A stretch of DNA of 64,000 bases from Rhizobium sp. Root274 (GTDB lineage Bacteria; Pseudomonadota; Alphaproteobacteria; Rhizobiales; Rhizobiaceae), in NCBI RefSeq assembly GCF_001429245.1, contig NZ_LMJE01000007.1:287127-351126 (forward strand). Direction: 5' to 3'. Shown one piece after another: positions 21,008 through 31,894 of the stretch (positions are counted from its first letter, which is position 1; every line of letters begins with the position of its first letter). Below the pieces are notes generated by a model. The model searched no databases. It saw only the letters and a program-made list of their open reading frames with translations, and had not been told where the DNA came from. A program made the translations under genes and the position numbers.

Positions 21008-21964
21008 TCACGCTGTCCAGGGCGCAAATTCCGGTACATGAACCGGGACGAACTCACGGGCACGGACCTTGTGGTTGCGGCTCGGCGCTTCGACGACTTC
21101 ATAAGCCGTCGGATCGCTCAAAAGAGCCTTCAAGGCATTGGCGTTTAGCTTGTGGCCGCCACGATAGGAACGATAGCAGCCGATGAACTGAGCGCCGGCA
21201 AGCGCGAGATCGCCAACCGCATCAAGCGTCTTGTGACGAACGAACTCGTCCTTCTCGTAGCGCAGGCCTTCGACATTTATGACAGTGTCGTCGTCCGAAA
21301 TGACGACGGAGTTTTCCAGCGACGAACCGAGCGCGAAACCGGCAGCCCACAGACGCTCGACATCGCGCATGAAGCCGAAGGTACGGGCCCGGGACAGTTC
21401 GGTCTTGAAGGTTTCAGCGTTCAGCTCGCCCGCCCACATCTGACGACCGATGAGTTTGCTGTCGAAATCGATCTCGACTTCGAAGCGGGTGCCATCATAG
21501 GGACGAAACTCGGCCCAGGAGGCGCCAGCTTCGATGCGGACCGGCTTGGTCACGCGGATGTAGCGACGCTTGACGCCGAGATTGGTGATGCCGACCTGTT
21601 CAATGGCGTCGATGAAGACTTCCGAACTGCCGTCCATGATCGGCATTTCAGCACCGTCAACCTCGATGACGAGATTGTCGAGGCCAAGCGCATAGATCGC
21701 CGCCATGACATGTTCGATCGTCGCGATGGAATGCTGAGGATTGGTGCCGAGCACCGTGCAGAGATCGGTATTGCCGACATGCGCGGAAACGGCCCGATAT
21801 TCGCTGGTCGTGCCGTCGTCATGCTGCCGGACGAAGGTGATGCCACTGCCGGCTTCCGCCGGAAGGAAGGTGATCGTCACCTCTCGGCCCGAATGAACCC
21901 CGATCCCTGTCAGCGAAAGCGGCGCTGCGATCGTGGTCTGAAATCCGAGCAAGGCAATTGCCAT
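21008..21964 (-). CDS. lpxC: UDP-3-O-acyl-N-acetylglucosamine deacetylase
   Basis: A 318-residue zinc deacetylase that performs the committed step of lipid A synthesis. The zinc and catalytic motifs are present: IEHVMAAIYALGLDN, the EMPIMDGSS segment, and HKTLDAVGDLALAG, which carries the HKxxDxxGD metal site. Length is close to the E. coli enzyme (305). It lies downstream of ftsZ, as in many Gram-negative bacteria, but a strong terminator separates the two, so it probably has its own promoter in the 209-base gap. Confidence 0.97.
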   Translation of the reverse strand: MAIALLGFQTTIAAPLSLTGIGVHSGREVTITFLPAEAGSGITFVRQHDDGTTSEYRAVSAHVGNTDLCTVLGTNPQHSIATIEHVMAAIYALGLDNLVIEVDGAEMPIMDGSSEVFIDAIEQVGITNLGVKRRYIRVTKPVRIEAGASWAEFRPYDGTRFEVEIDFDSKLIGRQMWAGELNAETFKTELSRARTFGFMRDVERLWAAGFALGSSLENSVVISDDDTVINVEGLRYEKDEFVRHKTLDAVGDLALAGAQFIGCYRSYRGGHKLNANALKALLSDPTAYEVVEAPSRNHKVRAREFVPVHVPEFAPWTA

Positions 21965-22173
21965 TCCTGTGGTCCTGATCTGCGAGGCGCAGGAACGGTC
22001 GTTCGTTCATGTGCCGAAGGTTATCCGAGAAGGACCGAGTCCGGTCCTGTTTCGATTTCATACATACGAGCCATCAGCGTCTTTACCAAATCACTGTTTC
22101 TTTCGCTCTGTAACGAAGCTAACCACCTGAAAAAGATCAAGATTTACCGTCGAATTCCGGTGGCCTGAAACGA

Positions 22174-22200
22174 GAAAACCCGGGCCTAAGGCCCGGGTTT
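22174..22200 (-). terminator. Rho-independent terminator of ftsZ
   Basis: The hairpin has arms AAACCCGGGCC and GGCCCGGGTTT around a three-base loop, followed on the minus strand by TTTTCTCG. It lies 24 bases after the ftsZ stop and marks the end of the dcw transcript. Confidence 0.88.
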
Positions 22201-22223
22201 GAAAGGCTGCGGCCAACCGTAAC

Positions 22224-23975
22224 TCAGTTGGTCTGGCGGCGGAGGAATGCCGGGATTTCCAGCTGGTCGTCTTCGCTCGTAGCGCGAGCCGGCGTTGCAC
22301 GACCGAGGTCGTCCAACTGGCCGCGACGCGGAGCGTAGAGGCTGGCTTCCGCCGAGAGCGGACGGCGCTGCTGCTGCGGTGCTGCCGGAGCCGAACCCGT
22401 CATGTCACCCATGACAGGCTCTTCTTCCGACTGACGGCCCAGCGAATTGGTGATTCGCTTGAGCAGACCCATCGGGCCGCGATCTTCCTGGGCAGCAGGA
22501 GCTGCGGCATGGGCGCGGTGATCGATCTCGGCGCGCAGCACCGGCGGGAAGTCTTCCACCTTCGGCATGCGGACGGGCTCGGCTGCCATGCGGGGCTCGG
22601 CCATGACCGGTGCCGGGGCAACGGGCGCCTGCATGACCGGGGCCGGCTGCTGCATGACAGGAGCAGGCTGGCTCATGACCGGCGCGGGAGCGACCGGCTG
22701 CATCATCTGCGGGGCCGGAGCGACTTCCGGAGCCGGAGCGGAGAACAGCTTGCTGGCCGGGCGGAATTCCGGCTGGGCAACAGGCTGCGGCTGCTGGCTC
22801 AGGGCCGACTGGCGAGCGACGGCGATTTCGAGTTCGCGTTCCATTTCAGCTTCAGCGGAACGGATGGTGTCTGCGACCGGATCCATGGTCGGCTTGGGGG
22901 CCTGCGTCATTGCAGGCTGATATGCGGCCGGTGCCGGAGCAACGGCCGCGGAAGAACGCATAACGGGCTTCGTCAGAGGCGCGGCTTCAAAGCCCTTGGA
23001 GGCGAGTGCGGCGCGGTCGATCCCGGTCGCAACGACAGAAACGCGGATGATGCCTTCGAGCGCTTCATCGAAGGTTGCGCCGAGGATGATGTTGGCATCC
23101 GGGTCGACTTCTTCGCGAATACGGGTTGCGGCTTCGTCGACTTCGAACAGGGTAAGGTCACGGCCACCGGTGATCGAGATCAGCAGGCCCTGAGCGCCCT
23201 TCATCGAGGTTTCGTCGAGCAGCGGGTTGGCGATCGCAGCTTCAGCGGCCTGCATGGCGCGGCCTTCACCCGATGCTTCGCCGGTGCCCATCATCGCACG
23301 ACCCATTTCGCGCATGACGGAACGGACGTCAGCGAAATCGAGGTTGATCAGGCCTTCCTTGACCATCAGGTCGGTGATGCAGGCAACGCCGGAATAGAGA
23401 ACCTGGTCGGCCATGGCGAAGGCGTCGGCGAAGGTTGTCCGGTCGTTGGCGATGCGGAAGAGGTTCTGATTCGGAATGACGATCAGGGTATCGACCGACT
23501 TCTGCAGCTCCTCGATACCCGATTCGGCGAGACGCATGCGGCGCTGGCCTTCGAAGTGGAACGGCTTGGTCACGACGCCGACGGTCAGGATGCCCTTGTT
23601 ACGGGCGGCCTGGGCGACGACCGGAGCGGCACCGGTACCGGTACCACCACCCATGCCGGCGGTGACGAAGCACATATGAGTGCCATTGAGATGATCGATG
23701 ATTTCATCGATGCACTCTTCGGCAGCTGCACGACCGACTTCCGGCTGCGAACCGGCGCCGAGACCTTCGGTGACGTTGACGCCGAGCTGGATGATGCGCT
23801 CGGCCTTGGTCATGGTCAGCGCCTGGGCATCCGTATTGGCGACGACGAAATCAACGCCCTGCAAGCCAGCGGTGATCATGTTGTTGACGGCATTGCCGCC
23901 ACCGCCACCGACACCGAACACGGTGATGCGTGGCTTCAGCTCAGTGATATCTGGCTTCTGCAACTTGATGGTCAT
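22224..23975 (-). CDS. ftsZ: Cell division GTPase FtsZ
   Basis: A 583-residue tubulin homologue that forms the Z ring. The start at 23975 was chosen because GAAGGAAC lies eight bases upstream. The GTPase domain (about residues 15-330) has [14 protein letters not shown] and the tubulin signature [10 protein letters not shown]. The C-terminal linker is very long, about 240 residues, and rich in Pro, Ala, Gln and Met ([14 protein letters not shown]). It ends in the conserved peptide [14 protein letters not shown] that binds FtsA and other partners. Long linkers are usual in rhizobia. It lies 95 bases downstream of ftsA. Confidence 0.98.
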   Translation of the reverse strand: MTIKLQKPDITELKPRITVFGVGGGGGNAVNNMITAGLQGVDFVVANTDAQALTMTKAERIIQLGVNVTEGLGAGSQPEVGRAAAEECIDEIIDHLNGTHMCFVTAGMGGGTGTGAAPVVAQAARNKGILTVGVVTKPFHFEGQRRMRLAESGIEELQKSVDTLIVIPNQNLFRIANDRTTFADAFAMADQVLYSGVACITDLMVKEGLINLDFADVRSVMREMGRAMMGTGEASGEGRAMQAAEAAIANPLLDETSMKGAQGLLISITGGRDLTLFEVDEAATRIREEVDPDANIILGATFDEALEGIIRVSVVATGIDRAALASKGFEAAPLTKPVMRSSAAVAPAPAAYQPAMTQAPKPTMDPVADTIRSAEAEMERELEIAVARQSALSQQPQPVAQPEFRPASKLFSAPAPEVAPAPQMMQPVAPAPVMSQPAPVMQQPAPVMQAPVAPAPVMAEPRMAAEPVRMPKVEDFPPVLRAEIDHRAHAAAPAAQEDRGPMGLLKRITNSLGRQSEEEPVMGDMTGSAPAAPQQQRRPLSAEASLYAPRRGQLDDLGRATPARATSEDDQLEIPAFLRRQTN

Positions 23976-24070
23976 GGTACCCGTTCCTTCTTTTTCCGGC
24001 CGCATCGCCAAGCCGGCCATGTCATTTCAACAGATTTCCCTTGGCCGAACCTTGCGGTCGGTGGGTAAGC

Positions 24071-25402
24071 TCAAAAACTCTCTTTCAGCCACTGGCCCAT
24101 GCGGGCAATCCGGCTGCTTCCATTGCCGAAGGGCGAGAACAATCCGCCCTGCCCGGCATGTGTTTCCTGGTCGGCCATCTGCGGATAGATCGTCAGCCCG
24201 ACCGCCGTGGAGAAGGCTGGCCCCTTGGCCGCCGCCGGCAGACCGGACACGCCCATCGGACGACCGATACGCACGTTCCTGGCCAGAATACGGCGAGCCG
24301 CTTCCGGCATGCCGGTTAACTGGCATGCGCCACCCGTCAGGACGACCCGTTTGCCGACCACCGGCGAGAAACCCGACTTCTGGATCCGGTCGCGCAGCAG
24401 TTCGAGGGTTTCCTCGATACGCGCGCTGATAATCCGGGTGAGCAGGGCCCGCGGAACCTGGGTCGGCTGGTCGCGGTCATCCTCGCCAATCGGCGGGACG
24501 GACACGACTTCACGATCGTCGGCGCCGTTGGCGACAGCCGAACCGTGTACGACCTTGAGACGTTCAGCATCCTCGATACGGGTGGAAAGCCCGCGCGCCA
24601 GATCGGTCGTCACATGGTGACCGCCGATCCCGATGGCGTCCGTATGGATCAACTTGCCTTCGGCGAAGACAGAGATGGTGGTCATGCCACCGCCCATGTC
24701 GATCGCAGCACAACCGAGTTCAACCTCGTCGTCGACCAGGGCAGCAAGGCCGCTGGCATAGGGCGTGGCAACCACGCCTTCGACGGTCAGGTGAGCGCGG
24801 TTGATGCAGAGCTCCAGATTGCGAAGCGCTGCACGTTCGGCCGTGACCACATGCATGTCGACGCCGAGGACGTCGCCATACATTCCAAGTGGATCACGGA
24901 TTCCCCGCTCTCCGTCAAGCGAAAAGCCTGTCGGCAGCGAATGCAGCACGGCGCGGTCATTGCCCTGAGACTTCTGCCCGGCAGCGATCAGCACCTTGCG
25001 CAGATCGCCCGATTCGACTTCCTGACCACCGAGATCGATCGTGGCGGTATAGACGTCAGAGCCGATCCGGCCGGCGGAAACATTGACGATCAGGCTCTCG
25101 ACGGTAAGGCCAGCCATGCGCTCTGCCGCATCGACCGCCAGCCGAACCACGTTCTCGACCGCATCGAGATCGGCTATCACGCCAGATTTGATGCCATAGG
25201 AGCGCTGGTGGCCGAGGCCAATGACCTCGACATTATGAGTACGACCCGGAAGAACCGAGGTCTCGCGCCGCGGCGTCAGCCGCGCGATCATGCAGACCAC
25301 TTTGGTGGTCCCGATGTCGAGCACGGACACGACATGAGCGCGCTTGGAGGACAGCGGCTTCGTGCGGGGCAGACCGAAGGAGGAGCCACCAAAGATGCTC
25401 AT
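24071..25402 (-). CDS. ftsA: Cell division protein FtsA
   Basis: A 443-residue actin-like ATPase that anchors the Z ring to the membrane. The N-terminus has VVSVLDIGTTKVVCMIARL (phosphate-1 motif). The 1C subdomain contains the AERMAGLTVESLIVNVSAG region. The adenosine region (VVLTGGACQLTGM) and a C-terminal amphipathic helix (RIARMGQWLKESF) are visible. Its ATG overlaps the ftsQ stop by four bases (ATGA), indicating translational coupling. Confidence 0.97.
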   Translation of the reverse strand: MSIFGGSSFGLPRTKPLSSKRAHVVSVLDIGTTKVVCMIARLTPRRETSVLPGRTHNVEVIGLGHQRSYGIKSGVIADLDAVENVVRLAVDAAERMAGLTVESLIVNVSAGRIGSDVYTATIDLGGQEVESGDLRKVLIAAGQKSQGNDRAVLHSLPTGFSLDGERGIRDPLGMYGDVLGVDMHVVTAERAALRNLELCINRAHLTVEGVVATPYASGLAALVDDEVELGCAAIDMGGGMTTISVFAEGKLIHTDAIGIGGHHVTTDLARGLSTRIEDAERLKVVHGSAVANGADDREVVSVPPIGEDDRDQPTQVPRALLTRIISARIEETLELLRDRIQKSGFSPVVGKRVVLTGGACQLTGMPEAARRILARNVRIGRPMGVSGLPAAAKGPAFSTAVGLTIYPQMADQETHAGQGGLFSPFGNGSSRIARMGQWLKESF

Positions 25403-26322
25403 ATCTTCTGCTCCAGCTTCTTGAGTTCCTTGCTGCGGGCCTCGACCGCCACCTGCCGGCGCTCCTGCGCCTCCGGCGTCAGACGAACCGCGATCCGGTC
25501 GGGCAGGCGCAGGTCGATTGCGACGATGTCGCGCGAGAGAACCTGCTGCTCCTCGTCGAAGCGGGTCAGAAGGGCGAGCGCCTCACTGATATGGTCTTCC
25601 GGCAACTTGACGATCACGCCATTGTCCAGATGCACATCCCATCGACGCCCGGCCACGCGAACAAAGGCCTTCACGCGAGACGCGATCGCGGGCCACTTCG
25701 CGAACTCTTCCTCGACAGCAGCCGCAGCGGTTTCGGCATCGCGACCAACGAAGAGCGGCAGCGAGGCGAACTTGTTGTCGCGCAGCGGCGCAATCACACT
25801 GCCTGACCGCTCGATCAGGGAGAGGTCGGAACCATGCTGCCAAATCGCATAAGCCTGACGCTCCTTCAGCATCACCTCGACAGTGCCGGGATAGATCTTG
25901 CGAAGCTCAACCGACTCGACCCAGGGAAGCTCGGAAAGCGCCTTGCGGGCCGAAGCGATATCGAGCTCCAGCAGGCTTGAGGCACCATCAAGGCCGAGAA
26001 GCTGCAGGATGTCGATTTCAGACGTGTGCTGATTGCCGGAAACCCGGACGTCCTCGATGGCAAAACCGGCGGTCGACGTTACGGTCTCCATGACCTCAGG
26101 ACCATGGCCGCCGACGATCACGCCGTGCAAAGCGACCGCCGAATAGAAGGCAGCCAGAGAAACCTTGCCAAGATGACGCGGCAGCGGAACACGGCCCGAA
26201 CAGAAGCTGGCGACGAAGCGCACCGTCCGACGCAGCGGACGTGGCAGAACCACACCCTCACCCGCACCGGTCGGCATGGCGGAATATCCGTTCTCGCCCT
26301 CGACCACCCTGTTGCCACTCAT
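25399..26322 (-). CDS. ftsQ: Cell division protein FtsQ
   Basis: A 307-residue bitopic divisome protein. The start at 26322 was chosen because its ATG overlaps the ddl stop (ATGA); a GTG nine bases earlier is in frame. A cytoplasmic tail of about 50 residues precedes one membrane helix ([19 protein letters not shown]). A POTRA domain starts at [16 protein letters not shown], followed by the FtsQ domain ([15 protein letters not shown]). It recruits FtsB/FtsL in the periplasm. A candidate promoter for ftsQA lies within ddl, about 220 bases upstream. Confidence 0.95.
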   Translation of the reverse strand: MSGNRVVEGENGYSAMPTGAGEGVVLPRPLRRTVRFVASFCSGRVPLPRHLGKVSLAAFYSAVALHGVIVGGHGPEVMETVTSTAGFAIEDVRVSGNQHTSEIDILQLLGLDGASSLLELDIASARKALSELPWVESVELRKIYPGTVEVMLKERQAYAIWQHGSDLSLIERSGSVIAPLRDNKFASLPLFVGRDAETAAAAVEEEFAKWPAIASRVKAFVRVAGRRWDVHLDNGVIVKLPEDHISEALALLTRFDEEQQVLSRDIVAIDLRLPDRIAVRLTPEAQERRQVAVEARSKELKKLEQKI

Positions 26323-27245
26323 CGAGAACACGATGCGTCCTCCACCATCCAGCTTACAAATTCACCAAAGCTATAGCCCGCATGGGCCGCCATTTCGGGC
26401 AACAGAGAGGTCGGGGTCATACCAGGCTGATTGTTCAGCTCCAGCCAGATCAGATCGCCGTCCTCGGACAGACGATCGTCGTAGCGGAAGTCTGAGCGAC
26501 TCACTCCGCGGCACCCGATCGCCCGATGCGCCTCAAGCGCCAATGATTGTATTTTTTGGTAAATTTTCGGTGAAATTTGCGCAGGAAGTACGTGCTGCGA
26601 CCCACCGGCAGCATACTTTGAGTCGTAGTCGTAGAAGCTGTGACCAAGGGGCACGATCTCGGTGACACCCAGCGGCCTGCCATCCATGATGCCGCACGTC
26701 AGTTCACGACCAGCGACATAGCGCTCGACCATGACAATATCGCCATACCGCCATTCGCTGGACGTCAGTATCTGCGGCGGATGCGCCATATCCTCGCGAA
26801 CGATGACAACGCCGAAACTCGACCCTTCGCGCACCGGCTTCACCACATAGGGCGGCACCATCGGATGGGTGTTGCCGATGTCGAAGCGGTTGAGCACCAT
26901 GGCCTCCGCCACCGGGATTCCGGCCTGAGACGCCACGATCTTCGCCTGCCTCTTGTCCATGGCAAGCGCCGAGGCAAGCACGCCGGAATGCGTGTAGGGA
27001 ATTTCGAGATATTCAAGCACGCCCTGTATGGTGCCATCTTCACCGAACGGGCCGTGCAGCGCATTGAAGGCAACATCCGGGCGAAGGGTCTCCAGCACAC
27101 GACCGATGTCACGACCGACATCCACCCGCGTCACCCGGTATCCCTGCCCCTCGAGAGCAGCCGCACAGGCAGTTCCGGACGACAAGCTCACCGGGCGCTC
27201 GGATGAAATTCCACCCATCAAAACCGCGACATGCTTGCCACTCAT
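26319..27245 (-). CDS. ddl: D-alanine-D-alanine ligase
   Basis: A 308-residue ATP-grasp ligase making the D-Ala-D-Ala dipeptide for the peptidoglycan stem. The N-terminus has [19 protein letters not shown]. The ATP region contains [15 protein letters not shown], and the active site contains [14 protein letters not shown]. The start has GAGG eight bases upstream. Codons around 26541-26580 (ATT, ATA, TTG, TCA, AAA) are unusually AT-rich for this genome, apparently because the DNA there doubles as a promoter. Confidence 0.97.
   Translation of the reverse strand: MSGKHVAVLMGGISSERPVSLSSGTACAAALEGQGYRVTRVDVGRDIGRVLETLRPDVAFNALHGPFGEDGTIQGVLEYLEIPYTHSGVLASALAMDKRQAKIVASQAGIPVAEAMVLNRFDIGNTHPMVPPYVVKPVREGSSFGVVIVREDMAHPPQILTSSEWRYGDIVMVERYVAGRELTCGIMDGRPLGVTEIVPLGHSFYDYDSKYAAGGSQHVLPAQISPKIYQKIQSLALEAHRAIGCRGVSRSDFRYDDRLSEDGDLIWLELNNQPGMTPTSLLPEMAAHAGYSFGEFVSWMVEDASCSR
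26546..26574 (-). promoter_or_regulatory. Candidate internal promoter for ftsQ-ftsA inside ddl
   Basis: On the minus strand, TTCACC (26574-26569), seventeen bases, then TACAAT (26551-26546). These match -35 TTGACA in four positions and -10 TATAAT in five. The site lies in a 39-base island of about 74% A+T within a GC-rich gene, about 220 bases before the ftsQ start. ftsQA promoters inside ddl are known in other alphaproteobacteria such as Caulobacter. Confidence 0.45.
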
Positions 27246-27451
27246 AAAACGCCTCGCAAAAAACCGTTAAACCGAGATGCAGCAACAGCGGCCGCTTCGA
27301 TCCCTTCGATGTCAGTTGAACAACATTAAGGTTAATGAAGTGTTTACTTTCGTTAACTTCTCGCACGGGTCGATGCATGCGCGAGCGGATTCAACGTTTC
27401 AGCGAGCCGCGTCAAATGACTGAAAATATGTACTTTTTGGGGATCAGACGA

Positions 27452-28309
27452 TCAGGCGGACCGGCGTGTCTCGAATGCCACGAGAGCTGGAGAAACCACG
27501 CCCCCTTCTCCTGAAATAGCCGTCGGCAGGGTGTTGGCATGGACGAGTCGATTCCGACCGGCAGCCTTGGCGAGATAAAGGGCACGATCCGCCATGGAGA
27601 ATATTTCGCTGAACCCGAGCTCTGCCACTCCGTCGGCGACGCCTGCCGACACCGTGACCGGGAAAGCGCCGGCGGGGCCTACAAACTCCGCTGTCTCGAC
27701 AGCGAGCCGCATCCCCTCTGCGACCGCCAGAGCCTCGACAGAAGTAAGGCCTGTCAAAAGCACAGCGAATTCCTCCCCACCGATGCGCGAGACTTTGGCG
27801 CCGTCTGGCGCTTCGGCTGTCAGCACCGCGGCAACCTGCGCGATGACGTCGTCGCCTGTCTTGTGGCCCAGGCCGTCATTGATCGCCTTGAAGCGGTCGA
27901 CGTCGAAAAGGATGAGGCTCGCCTGCCCGCGCACGCGCTCGAACTCATCGAGAAAGGCCCGTCTATTCATCAACCCCGAAAGCATGTCGGTTCGGCTCAG
28001 CATTTCGAAACGCTGATTCGACAGGCCGAGATCGTAAATGGCGAGCCCGACGACACTATAGGCGATCACGGCAACGACAAAGGAAACGGGTGGGGTGAGC
28101 ACGGTCGCGATCACAAGTGCCGGCCCCAGTGCATAGGGCAGAAGATCGAATGCGACGAGCACGAGATGGGAGAGAATATTGAGGATATAGGCGAAGACGG
28201 CAATCTTCGCGGCCATGACAACGGCTTTACGCAGCACGGCCTGACGAGACGAAAACGCACCCAGCGTCAGTTGCTGCATCACCCAGGCATGTACACTCGC
28301 GACCATCAT
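27452..28309 (-). CDS. GGDEF domain diguanylate cyclase within the dcw cluster
   Basis: A 285-residue protein from the ATG at 28309 (an in-frame TTG at 28318 is less likely). Two or three membrane helices occupy roughly residues 30-95. The C-terminal GGDEF domain has intact GGEEF (SRIGGEEFAVLL) and FDVDRFKAINDGLGHKTGDD, and lacks the RxxD inhibitory site. It should synthesise c-di-GMP at the membrane. It lies between murB and ddl in the same direction, with 67 bases to murB and 206 to ddl, so it interrupts an otherwise canonical dcw order. Confidence 0.92.
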   Translation of the reverse strand: MMVASVHAWVMQQLTLGAFSSRQAVLRKAVVMAAKIAVFAYILNILSHLVLVAFDLLPYALGPALVIATVLTPPVSFVVAVIAYSVVGLAIYDLGLSNQRFEMLSRTDMLSGLMNRRAFLDEFERVRGQASLILFDVDRFKAINDGLGHKTGDDVIAQVAAVLTAEAPDGAKVSRIGGEEFAVLLTGLTSVEALAVAEGMRLAVETAEFVGPAGAFPVTVSAGVADGVAELGFSEIFSMADRALYLAKAAGRNRLVHANTLPTAISGEGGVVSPALVAFETRRSA

Positions 28310-28385
28310 AGCCCCCAAACTGAGGGGAGCTTAATGATCGCGAGTTAAGAATTCATGCAAATACGAATACTCAAAAACAGCAGTC

Positions 28386-29360
28386 TCAGACCGGCAATGA
28401 TCCCATGAAAGGTTTCACTTCACGACCCGGCATAAAAATGCCCAGGCGCTTGATTTCCCACTCAAGTTTCACGCCCGAATGTTCCAGCACACGCTGGCGA
28501 ACCGTCTCGCCGAGATATTCCAGGTCGTAGCCGGTCGCATGGCCGACATTGATCATGAAATTGCAATGCAGCGATGACATCTGCGCCCCGCCAATCATCA
28601 GGCCACGGCACCCGGCCTCATCGATCAGTTCCCAGGCCGAATGTCCTTCGGGGTTCTTGAAGGTGGAGCCGCCTGTCTTTTCCTTGACCGGCTGAACCGT
28701 TTCACGGTGATGACGCACGGCATCCATGTCGGCACGGATTTTCGCCCGGTCCTCCGGATAACCTTCAAAGGTCGCATGCGTGAAAATCAGATCGCTCGAA
28801 GCCTCCGAGTGGCGATAGCTGTAGCCCATGTCGGCATTGGACAGCACATGCACATTGCCCTTGCGGTCAACAGCCTCGACCTCGACCAGCCGCCCGGCGG
28901 TGTCGCCGCCATTGGCACCAGCATTCATGCGAACTGCGCCGCCGATCGACCCCGGGATGCCATAATAGAAGTGGAAACCGCCAATGCTGTTGTCCATAGC
29001 CATGGCTGCGATGTGCTTGTCAGGGCAGATGGCGCCGGCCCGGATACGGTTCTCGCCGGCAAGCTCAACCTGGCCGAAGCCCTTGGCGGAGAGGCGCACA
29101 ACCACACCCGGAATGCCGCCGTCGCGCACCAGAAGGTTCGAGCCGACGCCGATCACGGTCAGCGGCACATCATCCGGCAACAGCTTGAGGAAGGTGATGA
29201 GGTCTTCCGTATCATGCGGCTGGAACATCAGTTCGGCGAGCCCGCCCGCCTGGAACCACGTCACGCGGTCCATCGGTGCATCCGGCGTCAGCCGCCCCTT
29301 CAGTTCGTTGACGCCTGACCCCAGCGAGGCCAGCAGCTTTTCCCCATCCACCTGTTTCAT
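28386..29360 (-). CDS. murB: UDP-N-acetylenolpyruvoylglucosamine reductase
   Basis: A 324-residue FAD enzyme that reduces UDP-GlcNAc-enolpyruvate to UDP-MurNAc. FAD-binding segments include [21 protein letters not shown] and [19 protein letters not shown]. The catalytic Ser is in [18 protein letters not shown], and the C-terminal substrate loop is present, giving a type I MurB. Its ATG follows the murC stop directly (TGAATG). Confidence 0.97.
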   Translation of the reverse strand: MKQVDGEKLLASLGSGVNELKGRLTPDAPMDRVTWFQAGGLAELMFQPHDTEDLITFLKLLPDDVPLTVIGVGSNLLVRDGGIPGVVVRLSAKGFGQVELAGENRIRAGAICPDKHIAAMAMDNSIGGFHFYYGIPGSIGGAVRMNAGANGGDTAGRLVEVEAVDRKGNVHVLSNADMGYSYRHSEASSDLIFTHATFEGYPEDRAKIRADMDAVRHHRETVQPVKEKTGGSTFKNPEGHSAWELIDEAGCRGLMIGGAQMSSLHCNFMINVGHATGYDLEYLGETVRQRVLEHSGVKLEWEIKRLGIFMPGREVKPFMGSLPV

Positions 29361-30773
29361 TCAAGACTTTCCCGCAATTGCATCAAGTTCCGCCGGCAGG
29401 GCAGCCGCCCATTGGGTGATGTTGCCAGCCCCCAAGAGGACCACGAAATCACCCGGTTGTGCAATGCCCGCGACGAGAGAAGCGAGTTGATCGGGCGCGG
29501 CGAGATAGCGCGCATCCCGATGGCCGCTCGATTTGATCCGCGATACCAGCGCTTCCGAATCGATTCCCTCGATCGGATCTTCGCCGGCTGCATAGACTGG
29601 CGACAGGAAGATCGTGTCGGCATCGTTGAAGCAATTGGCGAAATCGTCGAACAGGCTGGCGAGACGCGAATAGCGGTGCGGCTGATGAACGGCGATGATC
29701 CGGCCCTTGCAGGATTCCCGCGCCGCCTTCAGCACCGCCTTGATCTCGACCGGATGATGGCCGTAGTCGTCGAAGACCTGAACGCCGTTGGCGGTTCCTG
29801 TGAGGGTGAAGCGACGCTTCACCCCGCCGAAGCCTGCGAGCCCCTTGCGAATTGCTTCTTCCGAAATGTCCAAGCGATTGGCAACAGCAATCGCCGCGCA
29901 TGCATTGGAGATGTTGTGCCGACCCGGCATGGGCAGCACGAGATCCTTGAAGCTGAACACACGGCCGGTGCGGCGGCGGCGGATTTCCACGTCGAAGATC
30001 GAGCGTGTACCGTCGAGCCGAACATTCGAGAAACGCACGTCGGCCTGCGGGTTTTCACCATAGGTAATGACCTTGCGGTCCTCGATCCGTCCGACCAGCG
30101 CCTGCACTTCCGGATGGTCGAGGCACATGACGCCGAAGCCGTAGAAGGGCACGTTCTCGACAAACTGGCGGAAGGCCGCGCGTGCATTGTCGAAGGTGCC
30201 GTAATGGTCGAGGTGTTCAGGGTCGATATTGGTGACGATGGCCACATCCGCCGGCAGCTTCAGGAAGGTGCCGTCCGATTCGTCGGCCTCGACCACCATC
30301 CATTCGCCCTCGCCCATGCGTGCATTGGTGCCATAGGCATTGATGATGCCGCCATTGATGACGGTCGGGTCAAGCGCGCCGGCGTCGAGAAGGGCAGCGA
30401 CCATGGAGGTCGTCGTCGTCTTGCCATGCGTACCACCAACGGCAATCGCATTCCGAAATCGCATCAGTTCGGCCAGCATCTCGGCGCGACGCACGATCGG
30501 CAGCAGCTTTTCGCGCGCAGCGATCAGCTCCGGATTGCTCTTCTTGATCGCCGTCGACACGACAACCACCTCGGCCTCACCGAGGTTCTCAGCCGTATGG
30601 CCAACGAAGACTTCGATGCCCTTGGCCCGAAGCCGCTGAACATTGGCGCTTTCCGACTGGTCCGACCCTTGTACCTTGTGCCCGAGATTGTGCAGGACCT
30701 CTGCGATCCCGCTCATCCCGATCCCGCCGATCCCGATGAAGTGGACCAGACCAATGGTTTTCGGCATTTTCAT
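29361..30773 (-). CDS. murC: UDP-N-acetylmuramate-L-alanine ligase
   Basis: A 470-residue Mur ligase adding L-Ala to UDP-MurNAc. It has the N-terminal UDP-binding Rossmann segment [17 protein letters not shown] ([18 protein letters not shown]), the ATP loop [13 protein letters not shown], the [11 protein letters not shown] region, and the C-terminal [10 protein letters not shown] motif. The ATG at 30773 overlaps the murG stop by four bases. Confidence 0.97.
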   Translation of the reverse strand: MKMPKTIGLVHFIGIGGIGMSGIAEVLHNLGHKVQGSDQSESANVQRLRAKGIEVFVGHTAENLGEAEVVVVSTAIKKSNPELIAAREKLLPIVRRAEMLAELMRFRNAIAVGGTHGKTTTTSMVAALLDAGALDPTVINGGIINAYGTNARMGEGEWMVVEADESDGTFLKLPADVAIVTNIDPEHLDHYGTFDNARAAFRQFVENVPFYGFGVMCLDHPEVQALVGRIEDRKVITYGENPQADVRFSNVRLDGTRSIFDVEIRRRRTGRVFSFKDLVLPMPGRHNISNACAAIAVANRLDISEEAIRKGLAGFGGVKRRFTLTGTANGVQVFDDYGHHPVEIKAVLKAARESCKGRIIAVHQPHRYSRLASLFDDFANCFNDADTIFLSPVYAAGEDPIEGIDSEALVSRIKSSGHRDARYLAAPDQLASLVAGIAQPGDFVVLLGAGNITQWAAALPAELDAIAGKS

Positions 30774-31891
30774 AATGTGGCTCCGTTCCGCTGGGCAACG
30801 CCCCTGCGGGCGGCAATAGCCTCTACGAGATCGGCGAGCAAGCCGGCCGCATCGGGCTTGCCCGTGCTTTTGGCCGCAGCCGCGGTCAAGGCGAGCGATT
30901 CGGGGTTCTCCATCGCCTGTTGCAACAGCCCCAGGATCCGCTCCCGCGAAAGGTCTGCCTGGGCAATCACCTGTGCGCCACCCTTCGCGGCAAGTGCTGC
31001 CGCATTGGCCGCCTGATCGTGGTCCAGCGCATGGGGATAGGGCACGAGAATGCTCGGGCGACCAATGACCGCAAGTTCCGAAACGGTCGATGCACCGGAT
31101 CGGCAGATCACCAGATGCGCAGCTGCCAGCCGCTCCGCCATATCCGTGAAGAAAGGCGCCACGTCAGCCGGAATGCCGAGGGCTGCATAGGCATCCTTGA
31201 CCTTCTGCGCATCCTCAGGCCGCGCCTGTTGCGTCACGACGAGCCGTGAGCGCAGTTCAGACGCCAGCATCGCCACAGCCGGCGCGATTGCTTCTGAGAA
31301 AAACTGCGCGCCCTGGCTACCACCGAAGACAACAAGCCGGAAGGACTGCCCCTCACCCGACGGCACATAGGGAATGTTCGCCGCCGCGATGACGGCCGGG
31401 CGTACCGGATTGCCGGTCAGCCGCATCTTCGACTGGTGCGCACCACCGGGTGCCAGAAACCCGCCGGCAATCGCATCAACGCGAGAGGCGAGCAGGCGGT
31501 TTGCCCGGCCCATCACGGCATTCTGTTCGTGAACGGCTGTCGGCACACCAAGGCCGGCGGCTGCAAAGAGCGGCGGAACCGTCGGATAACCACCAAAGCC
31601 AATCACCGCCTTCGGCTGCAGGCGGCTGATCAGCGTCTTGGCTTCGCGATACCCGCGCCAGAGCGTCAGAACCGCCTTGGCCATGGCAAGAGGATTGCGC
31701 GAGCCAATCGTGGCGGAGGACACCGTGTGGATCTCATCGGCAGGAAATGTGCCCGCAAAACGCTCGGCGCGCTTGTCCGTCACCAAATGAACGCCGTAGC
31801 CGCGCCGCTTCAATTCATGGGCCAGCGCTTCGGCCGGAAAGAGGTGACCACCGGTGCCACCGGCGGCGAGGAGAACAAGACCTTTGGACAT
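30770..31891 (-). CDS. murG: UDP-GlcNAc:lipid I GlcNAc transferase
   Basis: A 373-residue GT-B glycosyltransferase that converts lipid I to lipid II at the inner face of the membrane. Motifs: [16 protein letters not shown] at the N-terminus, [10 protein letters not shown], and the donor-site [26 protein letters not shown]. It starts three bases after the ftsW stop. Confidence 0.97.
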   Translation of the reverse strand: MSKGLVLLAAGGTGGHLFPAEALAHELKRRGYGVHLVTDKRAERFAGTFPADEIHTVSSATIGSRNPLAMAKAVLTLWRGYREAKTLISRLQPKAVIGFGGYPTVPPLFAAAGLGVPTAVHEQNAVMGRANRLLASRVDAIAGGFLAPGGAHQSKMRLTGNPVRPAVIAAANIPYVPSGEGQSFRLVVFGGSQGAQFFSEAIAPAVAMLASELRSRLVVTQQARPEDAQKVKDAYAALGIPADVAPFFTDMAERLAAAHLVICRSGASTVSELAVIGRPSILVPYPHALDHDQAANAAALAAKGGAQVIAQADLSRERILGLLQQAMENPESLALTAAAAKSTGKPDAAGLLADLVEAIAARRGVAQRNGATL

Positions 31892-31894
31892 CGC

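Noticed and set aside
22509-24068. A 519-codon plus-strand frame opposite ftsZ
   Set aside because: It is antisense to ftsZ, rich in His/Gly/Asp as expected of a shadow of biased codons. No homology is recognisable.
27320-27360. CtrA full site upstream of ddl
   Set aside because: Several TTAA half-sites are present, but none has the required seven-base spacing to a second good half-site.
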